Below, in pieces: positions 27,241-35,847 of a stretch of 64,000 bases of DNA; position 1 is the stretch's first letter, and each line of letters begins with the position of its first letter. The notes under the pieces are model-generated. The model saw nothing but the letters and a program-made list of their open reading frames with translations, did not search any database and had not been told where the DNA came from. This DNA comes from [Mycobacterium] vasticus (GTDB lineage: Bacteria > Actinomycetota > Actinomycetes > Mycobacteriales > Mycobacteriaceae), in NCBI RefSeq assembly GCF_020181595.1, contig NZ_CP084028.1, positions 426,919 through 490,918 of the forward strand. Direction: 5' to 3'. The position numbers and the translations under genes are program-made.

Positions 27241-29394
27241 CTAGTCGGCGGGGGTGACCGAGACGGTGACGGTGCTCGCACCGCCGTCCGAGGCGATGAT
27301 CAGCACGGGGGCGCCGGCCACCGAGACGACGTGGCCGCCGGTGACGGCGACCTGGTAGCCGTTGGGGTAGTGCGACGCCGGCACCGAGATCTCGGTCTGC
27401 GAGCCGGCGGCGAAATTGGCTGTGCTGCCCGGCATCGCAGTGTTGTAGGCGAGGTGGAAGGTGCCGTCGGTGAACGACCAGGAGTTTGGGGTGCCCGCGA
27501 TCGCCTGCGCGTACGGTGCCGAAGTCGCTTCCAGCCGGACCCAATCGACGTTGTCGCCGACCAGCGGCTTGCTCGGGTCGATGACCAGCGCATTTCCCGG
27601 CGCCGTGCCGGTGATCTCCGGTACCCCGTTGTAGGCCCACTGCGACCAGCCCCACATCCGTTGGTCGGCGGCGTTCATCACCATCGTGGCTTCCTCGGCG
27701 CCGTTCCCGGATCCGAACTCCGAGATGAATCCCGGCACGCCGTACCTGCTCGTGTACGCCTCGCCGTTGTTCGCCTCCATCTCGATGTATCCCGGGCACA
27801 GCGGAGAGAGAGCCATGCTGAGGCTGGTCAGCATGCAGTAGTTGTGGAAGGCGAAGACGCCGTGCGGGTCGTCGACCGGACCCAGCTGGGTCGGCACCGC
27901 CTCGTTGAACAGGGTGTTCGGCTCGTAGATCAGCGGGGTGGTCGGGTCGACGGAGCGGATCGCCGCGCTCACTTGGTTGTAGAACGGGGTCAGTTGCTGG
28001 GCTTCGTAGTAGGAGTTGCCGAATATCGTTGACAGCCAACTGGAGCCGGCCCACGGTTCGTTGATTATCTCGTAGCCGGCGACGTTCGGGTCGTCCTTGA
28101 AGTAGTCCGCAACGGCTTGGGTCATCCGGGCGTAGTGGTTCAGCAGCCCCACCCCGTCAGGCCCTTTGGCGTTGCCCCAGAACGCATCCCAGGCGTGGTT
28201 CTCCGCGGGGTTGAGCGGGTAGTTCAGGCCGAAACCGAAGTCGATGTTGGGCAGTCCGCCGGTCTGGGTGGCCCACTCCGGTGCACCCTCGCCGCCGAAC
28301 GTGGGGCTGAAGTCGTCCTGGTGGAAGTCGATGACGCTGACGATGCCGTGGTTGGCCAGGGTCTGTACGGTCTGGTTGATCGAGGCCAGGTAGTTATAGT
28401 CGATAACTCCAGGCTCGGGCTCTACGCCGGCCCAGATGACGCCCAAGCGAACCGAGTTGAAGCCGTTGGCGGCCAGGAACGCCGCGTCGTCGTCGCTGAA
28501 CCCGCCGGCCGACGGCTCGTACGGCGGGATCTTGTACACCTCGTTGAATCCATGCAGCACCAGGGCGCGGCCGTCGGCGTCGGTGATCCAGCTGCCGGCG
28601 GTGGTGATGCCGGCGACGGCGGCCGGCGCGCCATCGAGGGTGCCGGCTTGGCCGTGGTCGCCGTGGGTGCCGAGCAGCATGCCGGCGTTCCCGCCCGCGC
28701 CGCCGAGGGCGGGCAGATCGCCAGCGCCGCTGTAGGTCCCGTCGCCGGCGTTGCCGCCGGTCCCGCCGATGCCCATCAGCCAGCCGCCGTTGCCGCCGTC
28801 CCCGCCGTTGCCACCGAGGCTGCCGTCTGCGCCGCCACCGCCACTGCCGCCGTTGCCGAACATGCCGGCGTTGCCCCCGGCCCCGCCCATGCCGTCGGCG
28901 GCGGTGTTGGCCCAGCCGTTTCCGCCGTCGCCGAACAGCCAGCCGCCGTCGCCGCCATCGGCATGTTCAGCCGTACCGTCGGCGCCGTCGCCGATCAGGG
29001 CGCGTCCGGTCAGGGCGAGGAACGGCTGGTTGATCAGGTTGTTGACCTGCGCACCGAGGTCGCTGTTGATCCAGCCCTCGATACCGGTGTGGAGCGGGGT
29101 GTAGAAGTACTGCAGCAGCAGGGTATTCGGGTCGGCAAGCGCCGGTCCGGCCAGAGCGAGTCCGGCCAGGGCGGCATCCCAGTGACCCGGGGCCAGGAAG
29201 GTGTCCCAGGCCGCGGGCGAGACCACCGCATCCCAGTCCAGGTTGCCGGTGGGGTCCAGAAACGGCGCCAGGAAGTCGTCGATCACCACGTCGAAGGCAT
29301 CCGCCTGTGCCTGCGGGGCGCTGACCAGCGGCGCCGTCCCGAAGGTCAGTAACGCACCGGCGGAGACGGTGAATCCGACAGCCCGACTGCTCAT
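27241..29394 (-). CDS. Secreted PGRS-GH5 glycosidase, endoglycoceramidase-like (copy 2)
   Basis: A 717-residue paralogue of the flanking genes with the same layout: signal peptide (1-32, ending AQADAF), RALIGDGADGT at 131-141, PGRS repeats about 147-245, GH5 domain about 266-620, C-terminal beta-sandwich. Catalytic residues are Glu 446 in NEPWAGS and Glu 559 in ISEFGSG. It has diverged most in the active-site surroundings: HQDDFSPTF replaces HQDLYSASL, HNYCMLTSL replaces HDYCTT, and an extra Pro/Cys loop follows. A different substrate preference is therefore possible. ATG preceded by GGGAG; starts 11 bases after the copy 3 stop. Confidence 0.87.
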   Translation of the reverse strand: MSSRAVGFTVSAGALLTFGTAPLVSAPQAQADAFDVVIDDFLAPFLDPTGNLDWDAVVSPAAWDTFLAPGHWDAALAGLALAGPALADPNTLLLQYFYTPLHTGIEGWINSDLGAQVNNLINQPFLALTGRALIGDGADGTAEHADGGDGGWLFGDGGNGWANTAADGMGGAGGNAGMFGNGGSGGGGADGSLGGNGGDGGNGGWLMGIGGTGGNAGDGTYSGAGDLPALGGAGGNAGMLLGTHGDHGQAGTLDGAPAAVAGITTAGSWITDADGRALVLHGFNEVYKIPPYEPSAGGFSDDDAAFLAANGFNSVRLGVIWAGVEPEPGVIDYNYLASINQTVQTLANHGIVSVIDFHQDDFSPTFGGEGAPEWATQTGGLPNIDFGFGLNYPLNPAENHAWDAFWGNAKGPDGVGLLNHYARMTQAVADYFKDDPNVAGYEIINEPWAGSSWLSTIFGNSYYEAQQLTPFYNQVSAAIRSVDPTTPLIYEPNTLFNEAVPTQLGPVDDPHGVFAFHNYCMLTSLSMALSPLCPGYIEMEANNGEAYTSRYGVPGFISEFGSGNGAEEATMVMNAADQRMWGWSQWAYNGVPEITGTAPGNALVIDPSKPLVGDNVDWVRLEATSAPYAQAIAGTPNSWSFTDGTFHLAYNTAMPGSTANFAAGSQTEISVPASHYPNGYQVAVTGGHVVSVAGAPVLIIASDGGASTVTVSVTPAD

Positions 29395-29405
29395 CTGGTT
29401 TCTCC

Positions 29406-31508
29406 CTAACCGGTCCGGGTGACGACGACGTCGACGGTGGTCGCGCCGCTGTCCGATGCGATGACGAGAACCGGAGCGTTGGCTGCGGAGATCACGTGCC
29501 CGCCGGTGACGGTGACCTGGTAACCGTCGGGGTATTGCAGTGCCGGAACGGAGATCTCGGTCTGGGTGCCCGCTGCGAAGCTGCCTGTTCCGTCGGCCAT
29601 CGCGGTGGAGTAGCTGAGGTGGTAGGTGCCGGCATCAAATGACCAGGAATCCGGGATACCCGCCACCGCAAGCGGATACGGCTGGGCGAGCGTGGTCAGA
29701 GTGGTGTAGTCGACGGTGCTGTCATTCACCGGCGTGTTCAGGTCCCAGTACCGCATCATGGTGTAGTCCCAGAACATCCAGTTGTAGCTGTAGTGGTTGG
29801 CCTCGGTCATCGTGTCGGTGATCGCACCGGGGTCGGTGGTGGCGCCGAACTCGGTGATCGCCACCGGCAGGCCGTGTGCCGATGCGTATGCCTCGGCGTT
29901 GCCCTGGACGATCGTCTCCCACAGCGAGCAGCCGGTGTTGCCGCCGAACAGGGCCGTCACGGTGCAGTAGTCATGGAAGGCGAAGACCGAGTTCGGGTCG
30001 TCCACGGTGCCGAGGTGGGTCGGGATCGGGAGGTTGCCCGACAGGGTGTTCGGTTCGAAGTACACCGGTGTGGCCGAGTCGACGGCTCTGATGGCGGAGT
30101 CGACCAGGTTGTAGAACGGGGTCAGCTGCTGGCCTTCGAAGAACGGGTTGCCGAAGACGGTGTTGAGCCACTGCGATCCCGCCCAGGGCTCGTTCATGAG
30201 CTCGTAGCCGACGACGGAGGAGTCGTCTTTGAAATAGTTCGCGACGTGTTCCCACATCTGCGCGTAGTGGTTCTGCAGGCCGATGCCGTCCGGTGCTTTG
30301 GCGTTGGACCAGAACGCATCCCAGGCGGCATACTCCGCGGGGTTGAGCGCGTAGGTCCACGGCCAGCCGGCGTAGTTGTTGGGTGTGTCGCCGATCTGCA
30401 CCGCCCATTCGGGTGCGCCGTCGGCACCCAGTGAGGCGCTGTAGAGGTCCTGATGCATGTCGAGGACGGTGCGGATGCCGTGGTTGGACAGGGTCTGCAC
30501 GGTCTGGGAGATCTCGTTGAGGTAGTCGTAGTCGATCACCCCGGGCTCCGGTTCGACACCGGCCCAAAGGATTCCGAGCCGCACGACGTTGAATCCGTTG
30601 GCGGCCAGCAGTGCCGCGTCGGCATCGCTGAAGCCCTCTGCGGCGGGATAGAACGGCGGGTTCTTCATCACCTCGCCGAAACCGTGCAGGATCACGACCC
30701 GCCCGTCGTCGTCGACCAGCCAGCTGCCGGCGGTGGTGATGTCCGAGGCGCCGCCAGACGGTGCACCGTCCAGGGTGCCGTGGTGGCCGTGGTCGCCGTG
30801 GATGCCCAGCATACTGCTGTTGCCGCCGGCGCCGCCGAGGGCGGGTAGGTCGCCCGGGCTGCTGTACACGCCGTTGCCGGCGTCGCCGCCGGTACCGCCG
30901 ATCCCCATCAGCCAGCCGCCGTCTCCGCCGTCCCCGCCGTTGCCGCCGACTCCGCCGTAACCGCCGTGGCCGCCACTGCCGCCGTTGCCGAACATTCCGG
31001 CATCGCCGCCGGCCCCGCCCATGCCGCCTGCGGCGGTGTTGGTCCAACCCTTTCCGCCGTCGCCGAACAGCCAGCCGCCGTCGCCGCCGTTGACATGTTC
31101 AGCCGTACCGTCGACGCCGTCGCCGATCAGGGCGCGTCCGGTCAGCGCGAGGAAGGGCTGGTTGATGAGGTTGTCGACCTGTTGGCCGAGATCGCTCTTG
31201 ATCCAGTCTTCGATGCCGGTGTGGATCGGGGTGTAGATGTACTGCTGCGCGAGCACGGCCGGGTCGGCAAGCGCCGGTCCGGCCGGAGCGAGTCCGGCCA
31301 GGACGGCCTCCCAGTGACCGGGGGACAGGAAGGTGTCCCAGGCCGCGGGCGAGGCCACCGCCTCCCAGTCGAGACCACCGGTGGTGACGTCCAGGAACGG
31401 CGCCAGGAAGTCGTCGGCGTCGAAATCCGCCTCGGCGGCCGGTGCCATCCCGAACATCAGGAACGCACCGGCGGCAGCGACAGATCCGAGAACTCGGCGA
31501 CTGGCCAT
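29406..31508 (-). CDS. Secreted PGRS-GH5 glycosidase, endoglycoceramidase-like (copy 3)
   Basis: A 700-residue protein and first gene of the tandem array. Signal peptide 1-27, RALIGDGVDGT at 125-135, PGRS repeats about 141-235, GH5 domain about 260-610 with acid/base Glu 440 in NEPWAGS and nucleophile Glu 553 in ITEFGAT, then the C-terminal beta-sandwich. More similar to copy 1 than to copy 2 in the active site (DMHQDLYSASLGADGAP in both). Promoter region with an inverted repeat lies in the 161 bases upstream. All three copies share the post-signal motif DFxxDDFLAPF or a close variant. Confidence 0.88.
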   Translation of the reverse strand: MASRRVLGSVAAAGAFLMFGMAPAAEADFDADDFLAPFLDVTTGGLDWEAVASPAAWDTFLSPGHWEAVLAGLAPAGPALADPAVLAQQYIYTPIHTGIEDWIKSDLGQQVDNLINQPFLALTGRALIGDGVDGTAEHVNGGDGGWLFGDGGKGWTNTAAGGMGGAGGDAGMFGNGGSGGHGGYGGVGGNGGDGGDGGWLMGIGGTGGDAGNGVYSSPGDLPALGGAGGNSSMLGIHGDHGHHGTLDGAPSGGASDITTAGSWLVDDDGRVVILHGFGEVMKNPPFYPAAEGFSDADAALLAANGFNVVRLGILWAGVEPEPGVIDYDYLNEISQTVQTLSNHGIRTVLDMHQDLYSASLGADGAPEWAVQIGDTPNNYAGWPWTYALNPAEYAAWDAFWSNAKAPDGIGLQNHYAQMWEHVANYFKDDSSVVGYELMNEPWAGSQWLNTVFGNPFFEGQQLTPFYNLVDSAIRAVDSATPVYFEPNTLSGNLPIPTHLGTVDDPNSVFAFHDYCTVTALFGGNTGCSLWETIVQGNAEAYASAHGLPVAITEFGATTDPGAITDTMTEANHYSYNWMFWDYTMMRYWDLNTPVNDSTVDYTTLTTLAQPYPLAVAGIPDSWSFDAGTYHLSYSTAMADGTGSFAAGTQTEISVPALQYPDGYQVTVTGGHVISAANAPVLVIASDSGATTVDVVVTRTG

Positions 31509-31585
31509 GGTGGACCGTCCATCCCTATTGGCTGGGGAAATCGCGATGCGCGTCTACCCAGATGGAAATCTAGCTGAGTATTTGC

Positions 31586-31609
31586 TTACGTGTAAATAAA
31601 ATGACGTAA
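31586..31609. promoter_or_regulatory. Inverted repeat in an AT-rich divergent promoter region
   Basis: Half-sites TTACGT (31586-31591) and ACGTAA (31604-31609) form a perfect dyad with a 12-base spacer. The surrounding 50 bases are strikingly AT-rich for this genome. The dyad lies 78 bases upstream of the first PGRS-glycosidase start and is a candidate operator for that operon. Confidence 0.45.
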
Positions 31610-31655
31610 TTTGGTTATCAGGTTGCGGCCCAGGGTCGCGCTCGCGGCCTCGCGT

Positions 31656-31661
31656 TAGGCT
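31656..31661 (+). promoter_or_regulatory. -10 element of a probable short-leader promoter
   Basis: TAGGCT lies 8 bases before the ATG at 31670, so the transcript would begin at or within a base or two of the start codon. It drives the membrane protein and P-type ATPase operon. Confidence 0.4.
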
Positions 31662-31669
31662 GACTCGAC

Positions 31670-32212
31670 ATGTCTGAACCCGAACCCACCGCGCACCCGG
31701 CACCGTTGTTCTTCGAACATGGCGCCAGCTGGTACTGGGTGCTGTTCGGCCCGGTCGCCGCCGCACTGTTGGTGGCGATCCAGAACTCCGGCGGCTACGG
31801 CGTGCAGCCACTGTTTCCCGTGCTGCTGGCGCTGCTGGTCTCGGCCATGCTGGCCGTTCAGGTGAAGGCGGCCCGCATCCACACCTCGGTCGAACTCACC
31901 GCGGATGCTCTTCGGCAGGGCACCGAAACCCTGCGGCTGTCCGAGATCGTGATGATCTTTCCCGAGCCCGGGCGGCCCACCGGCTGGCGCAAGCCGCAGC
32001 CGGAGAAGTGGCAGGAAGCCCGGGCGCTCGGCGAGCTCAGCGGGGTACCGCGCCGTCGGGTGGGCATTGGGCTGCGGGTGACCGGCCGCCGCACCGTTCA
32101 GGCCTGGGCGCGCGATCACCGCAGGCTCCGCGCAGCACTGGCCGAACTGGTTCCGGATGCGGTTCCACCCGTCGGGCTCGTCGTCCCGGACCTGGACGGG
32201 CCGCAGGAATGA
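31670..32212 (+). CDS. Membrane protein, DUF3093-like
   Basis: A 180-residue protein with two transmembrane segments (about residues 20-36 and 45-63) and a cytoplasmic C-terminal half with a Trp/Arg-rich beta region ending in a helix DHRRLRAALAELV. The layout resembles DUF3093 proteins, an assignment that needs a profile search. It overlaps the next gene by ATGA and heads the P-type ATPase operon. Confidence 0.75.
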   Translation: MSEPEPTAHPAPLFFEHGASWYWVLFGPVAAALLVAIQNSGGYGVQPLFPVLLALLVSAMLAVQVKAARIHTSVELTADALRQGTETLRLSEIVMIFPEPGRPTGWRKPQPEKWQEARALGELSGVPRRRVGIGLRVTGRRTVQAWARDHRRLRAALAELVPDAVPPVGLVVPDLDGPQE

Positions 32213-32481
32213 GATCGGCGCGGGCAGCGTTGGTCCGGGCGATCGTCGAGTTGACTCTGGCCGGTGCCGCGGCGGTCGGATGCGCGGTGAGCTGGGGCCA
32301 CGTTCGTCATCCGGTGCTGGTGGCCCCGGTGCTCGACGGCGAGCCGGCCACCACCTCAATGGCCTACCACCCGCCGATGCTGCTGTTGGCGTGGGCGTTG
32401 GCAACCGCAGCGGGAGTGCTGGCGGTGGTCGGCGCCGCCCGGCTGAAGAGGCTGCGCAGGCTGCGGAAGGCGGCGGGGTGA
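32209..32481 (+). CDS. Small membrane protein of the P-type ATPase operon
   Basis: A 90-residue protein with two hydrophobic segments (residues about 9-29 and 55-78), a basic C-terminus RLKRLRRLRK, and a periplasmic loop of about 25 residues. ATGA overlap with the gene before and GTGA overlap with the ATPase after show tight coupling. Possibly an accessory subunit; family not recognised. Confidence 0.75.
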   Translation: MRSARAALVRAIVELTLAGAAAVGCAVSWGHVRHPVLVAPVLDGEPATTSMAYHPPMLLLAWALATAAGVLAVVGAARLKRLRRLRKAAG

Positions 32482-34583
32482 TCACCACCGACCTGGAACT
32501 GCGCGGCATGACCTGTGCGTCCTGCGCGGCCCGGGTGGAGCGCGGCCTCAACGCGCTCGACGGAGTGCACGCCACGGTCAACCTCGCCGTCGAACGCGCC
32601 CGCGTCGAGCACCCGCCGAGCGTCTCCGGCGAGGATCTGGTGCGGGCGGTGGAGTCGGCCGGCTATCAGGCCGCGGTGATCGGCGCCGGCCACGAGCATC
32701 CCGCCGAACACTCCGATGTGCCGGCCGGTCAACTGCGCGCCCGGCTGATCGGCTCGGCGCTGCTGGCCGTCCCGGTGGTGGCGCTGTCGATGGTGCCGGC
32801 CTGGCAGTTCGACGGCTGGCATCAGTTGGCGCTCGCCCTGACGACCCCGATCGTGGTGTGGGGCGGCTACCCGTTCCACAGTGCTGCCCTGCGCACCGCC
32901 GCGCACGGCGCCGCCACCATGGACACCCTGGTGTCGCTTGGGACGTTGGCGGCCTACCTGTGGTCGACGGTCGCGGTCATCGCCGGATCGGGCCACCTCT
33001 ACTTCGAAGTGGCGGCCGTGGTCACGGTGTTCCTGCTGGCCGGCCGCTTCGCCGAGGCGCACGCCAAACGATCGGCCGGTGCCGCGCTGCGCGAACTGCT
33101 GGAACTGGGCGCCAAGGACGCCGCGGTGATGCGACGCGGCGACGACGGGCTCAAAGAGATCCGGGTGCCGATCGCCGACCTGCGGGTGGGCGACGTCCTG
33201 GTGGTCCGGCCCGGTGAGCGGATCGCCACCGACGGCGTGGTCATCGACGGCAGCACCGCACTGGACACCGCGGCGATGACGGGTGAGTCCGTTCCCGTCG
33301 ACGTAGGTGAGGGGGACGCGGTGCTGGGCGGCGTCCTCAACACCACCGGTCTGGTGCTGGTGCGTGCCACCAAGGTCGGCGCCGACACCCAACTCGCCCG
33401 GATCGCCAAGCTGGTCACCGACGCCCAGGCCGGCAAGGCGTCCATCCAACGGCTGGCCGACCGGGTGTCGGCGGTGTTCGTGCCCGCGGTGCTGGTGATC
33501 GCCGCGGTCACCCTGGCCGGCTGGTTGGCGACCGGGCATTCCGCTGCGGCGGCGTTCACCGCGGCCGTCGCCGTGCTGATCATCGCCTGCCCCTGCGCGC
33601 TGGGGCTGGCCACCCCGACGGCCATCCTGGTCGGCACCGGCCGGGGCGCCCAGCTCGGCATCGTCATCAAGAACCCGCAGGTCCTCGAGGCCGTCAAGGA
33701 CATCGACACCGTCGTACTCGACAAGACCGGAACGGTCACCACCGGCGTCATGACCCTCGGCGGCCTGGCCGCCGCCCACGGGGAGGACCCGAATACCGTG
33801 CTGGCCCGGGCCGCCGCCGTCGAATCCGGCTCGCAGCACCCGATCGCGGCGGCCATCGTCGCCGGGGCCGCCGGCCTGACGATCGGCCCGGTGAGCGAGT
33901 TCGCCAGTACCCCCGGCCACGGCGTGAGCGGCATGGTCGACGGCGTGCGGGTCGAGGTCACCCGATCGGCCGCCGCGCACCAGACCGGGACGGCCGTCGA
34001 GGTCTCCTGGGACGGTCGGGCGCGCGGGACGATCACGCTGACTGACACCGTCCGGCCCACCAGTGCAGCGGCGGTGGCCGAACTCAAGTCCATGGGCATC
34101 ACCCCGGTGTTGCTCACCGGCGACGGCGCCGCCGTGGCGCGCAAGGTGGCCGCCGAGGTCGGGATCGACCCGGCCGACGTCATCGCCGACGTGCTGCCGG
34201 CCGACAAGGCTGAGGCCATCACGAAGCTGCAGGCCCGAGGCGCCCGGGTGGCGATGGTCGGTGACGGCGTCAACGACTCGGCGGCGCTGGCCACCGCCGA
34301 CATCGGGATGGCGATGGGCAGCGGCAGTGACGCCGCCATCGAGGCCGGTGACCTGACGCTGGTGCGCGCTGACCTGGGGGTGGTCCCGGCCGCGCTGCGC
34401 CTGTCGGCGCGCACGCTGAGCATCATCCGGCAGAACCTGGTGTGGGCGTTCGGCTACAACGTCGCGGCGATCCCGCTGGCGGCGGCCGGAATGCTCAACC
34501 CGATGATTGCTGGCGCGGCGATGGCAGCGTCCTCGGTGCTGGTGGTGACGAATAGCCTGCGGCTTCGCCGGTTCGCGGGGTAG
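32478..34583 (+). CDS. Copper-type P1B ATPase (heavy metal translocating)
   Basis: A 701-residue P1B-type ATPase. One N-terminal HMA domain carries GMTCASC (Cys 13, Cys 16). The actuator loop has TGESVP, the membrane metal site is CPC (about residue 370, in IIACPCALGLATPT), the phosphorylation motif is DKTGT (about residue 414), SQHPIAA is the HP motif and GDGVND the hinge motif (about residue 594). CPC plus HMA places it with Cu(I) exporters such as CopA/CtpA/CtpB/CtpV. Which Ctp it corresponds to is not certain. GTG start overlapping the previous stop. No CsoR-like regulator is adjacent. Confidence 0.92.
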   Translation: MITTDLELRGMTCASCAARVERGLNALDGVHATVNLAVERARVEHPPSVSGEDLVRAVESAGYQAAVIGAGHEHPAEHSDVPAGQLRARLIGSALLAVPVVALSMVPAWQFDGWHQLALALTTPIVVWGGYPFHSAALRTAAHGAATMDTLVSLGTLAAYLWSTVAVIAGSGHLYFEVAAVVTVFLLAGRFAEAHAKRSAGAALRELLELGAKDAAVMRRGDDGLKEIRVPIADLRVGDVLVVRPGERIATDGVVIDGSTALDTAAMTGESVPVDVGEGDAVLGGVLNTTGLVLVRATKVGADTQLARIAKLVTDAQAGKASIQRLADRVSAVFVPAVLVIAAVTLAGWLATGHSAAAAFTAAVAVLIIACPCALGLATPTAILVGTGRGAQLGIVIKNPQVLEAVKDIDTVVLDKTGTVTTGVMTLGGLAAAHGEDPNTVLARAAAVESGSQHPIAAAIVAGAAGLTIGPVSEFASTPGHGVSGMVDGVRVEVTRSAAAHQTGTAVEVSWDGRARGTITLTDTVRPTSAAAVAELKSMGITPVLLTGDGAAVARKVAAEVGIDPADVIADVLPADKAEAITKLQARGARVAMVGDGVNDSAALATADIGMAMGSGSDAAIEAGDLTLVRADLGVVPAALRLSARTLSIIRQNLVWAFGYNVAAIPLAAAGMLNPMIAGAAMAASSVLVVTNSLRLRRFAG

Positions 34584-34619
34584 GGTCCGGAAATCGTTCG
34601 AGCGAAGGGGAAAGTGCAC

Positions 34620-34940
34620 ATGAAATCAGTGAAGTTTTCTGCTGCCGCCGGTCTCGCCTTGGCGGCCCTGGCCTCTGCCGGCGCTGCAGGCGCCGACCCG
34701 GCCAACCCGGATCCGTTCAACCCGGCCGACTGTATGGCGAACGCGAATGCGGTCTGCAATGCCGGGCCGTACGGGCCCGACAGCCTGACGAACCCGGCGA
34801 ACATCAACAGCCCGATTAACCTGGACAACCCGGCCAATCCCGCCAGCCCGATGGACCCGATGAACCCGGCGAACATCAACAGCCCGATGAATCCGATGAA
34901 TCCGGCCAGCCCGATGAACCCGATGAACATGCCCTACTAG
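34620..34940 (+). CDS. Secreted Asn/Pro/Met-rich repeat protein
   Basis: A 106-residue protein with a signal peptide (residues 1-27, ending GAAGA) and a mature part built of degenerate repeats of NPANINSP and SPMNPMNPA. Two cysteines (CMANANAVC) precede the repeats. The ATG at 34620 has AAGGGG 9 bases upstream; a GTG two codons earlier is possible. A TAGGGT box near 34580 could be its -10. Extended, proline-rich wall proteins look like this, but no function is known. Confidence 0.72.
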   Translation: MKSVKFSAAAGLALAALASAGAAGADPANPDPFNPADCMANANAVCNAGPYGPDSLTNPANINSPINLDNPANPASPMDPMNPANINSPMNPMNPASPMNPMNMPY

Positions 34941-34960
34941 GGGCGACAGGCCGCCCGAAG

Positions 34961-35773
34961 TCAGGAGTCCATCCAGGCCAGCTCGGCCGGCAGCTGCGCG
35001 CGCCAGTACGACACGTCGTGGCCCCCGGGGGTGAACTCGCCCGCCGGCCGGGGATTCAGCTGGCCGACGAAACTCTTGGTCGCATAGAAGAAACTGTCCG
35101 AGGTGCCGCAGTCGACCCGCAGCGGGATCGGCGCCAGCTTCGGCGCCAGGTTGAACACCGAGTTCGTCCGCCAGTCGTCGACGCTGTCGAAAGCGCCTGC
35201 GGGAGCGCCGAAGTAGGTCATGTAGATCGCCGGGCTGATCGCGCAGATCCCCGCGGTGCGCGCCGCGCCCAGTCGGGTGCCCAGCAGCATCGCGCCGTAG
35301 CCGCCCATCGACCAGCCCATGAACCCCACCCGTGAGGTGTCGATGCCCTTGTCGGCCAGCATCGGGATCAGCTCACCCAGCACCATGGCCCCGGAATCCC
35401 CACCGGAGGCGTGCGGTCGCCAGTAGGTGTTGCCGCCGTCGACGGCCACCACCGCGAACGGCGGATGCCCGGCGGCGGTCAGCTTCGCCAGTTCCTCCTC
35501 GACGCCCAGGTCCATCACCCAGGCCGCGTCGCCGTCCTTGCAGTGCAGGGCGATCACCGGCCGCAGCGGGGCGGTCTGGCCCGGCGGCCGGGCGATGATC
35601 CAGTTGGTCTCCAGCCCACCGCGCGCCGCGGACACGAACGATCCGGACTCCCGCGTCGGAAAGGCGTTTCCGGTGGCGTACGACGACGGCGGGTTCAGCA
35701 GGACACCCGACCCCAGCAGGCCTGCTGCACCGACCCCGAGGCGCAGTGCAGCCCGGCGGGTCAGCTCAGCCAT
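34961..35773 (-). CDS. Secreted alpha/beta-hydrolase, esterase family (Rv0519c-like)
   Basis: A 270-residue protein starting MAELTRRAALRLGVG, a twin-arginine-like signal. The mature part is an antigen-85/esterase-D-like alpha/beta hydrolase: nucleophile Ser in GWSMGGYGAM, a candidate acid in the RVDCGTSDSFF region, and the catalytic His in GGHDVSYWR near the C-terminus. Similar to Rv0518/Rv0519c. ATG at 35782 (three codons longer) is an alternative start. Expected to hydrolyse or transfer acyl esters outside the cytoplasm. Confidence 0.83.
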   Translation of the reverse strand: MAELTRRAALRLGVGAAGLLGSGVLLNPPSSYATGNAFPTRESGSFVSAARGGLETNWIIARPPGQTAPLRPVIALHCKDGDAAWVMDLGVEEELAKLTAAGHPPFAVVAVDGGNTYWRPHASGGDSGAMVLGELIPMLADKGIDTSRVGFMGWSMGGYGAMLLGTRLGAARTAGICAISPAIYMTYFGAPAGAFDSVDDWRTNSVFNLAPKLAPIPLRVDCGTSDSFFYATKSFVGQLNPRPAGEFTPGGHDVSYWRAQLPAELAWMDS

Positions 35774-35847
35774 GACGGCCATCTTCTCGCGCCGGCCGGC
35801 GCGGTTCGGGCAGGCACGCCGCGGCAAGGGTCACGCTGCGGCAACGG

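Noticed and set aside
25945-29352. Long plus-strand open frames opposite the PGRS-glycosidase genes
   Set aside because: They are antisense reflections of GC-rich coding sequence; their products are Val/Ala/Gly/Arg-rich without domains, lack ribosome binding sites, while the minus frames contain full GH5 motifs.
32364-34619. A minus-strand frame of 751 codons opposite the P-type ATPase
   Set aside because: His/Gly/Arg-rich product with no fold; the plus strand has every P1B motif in order.
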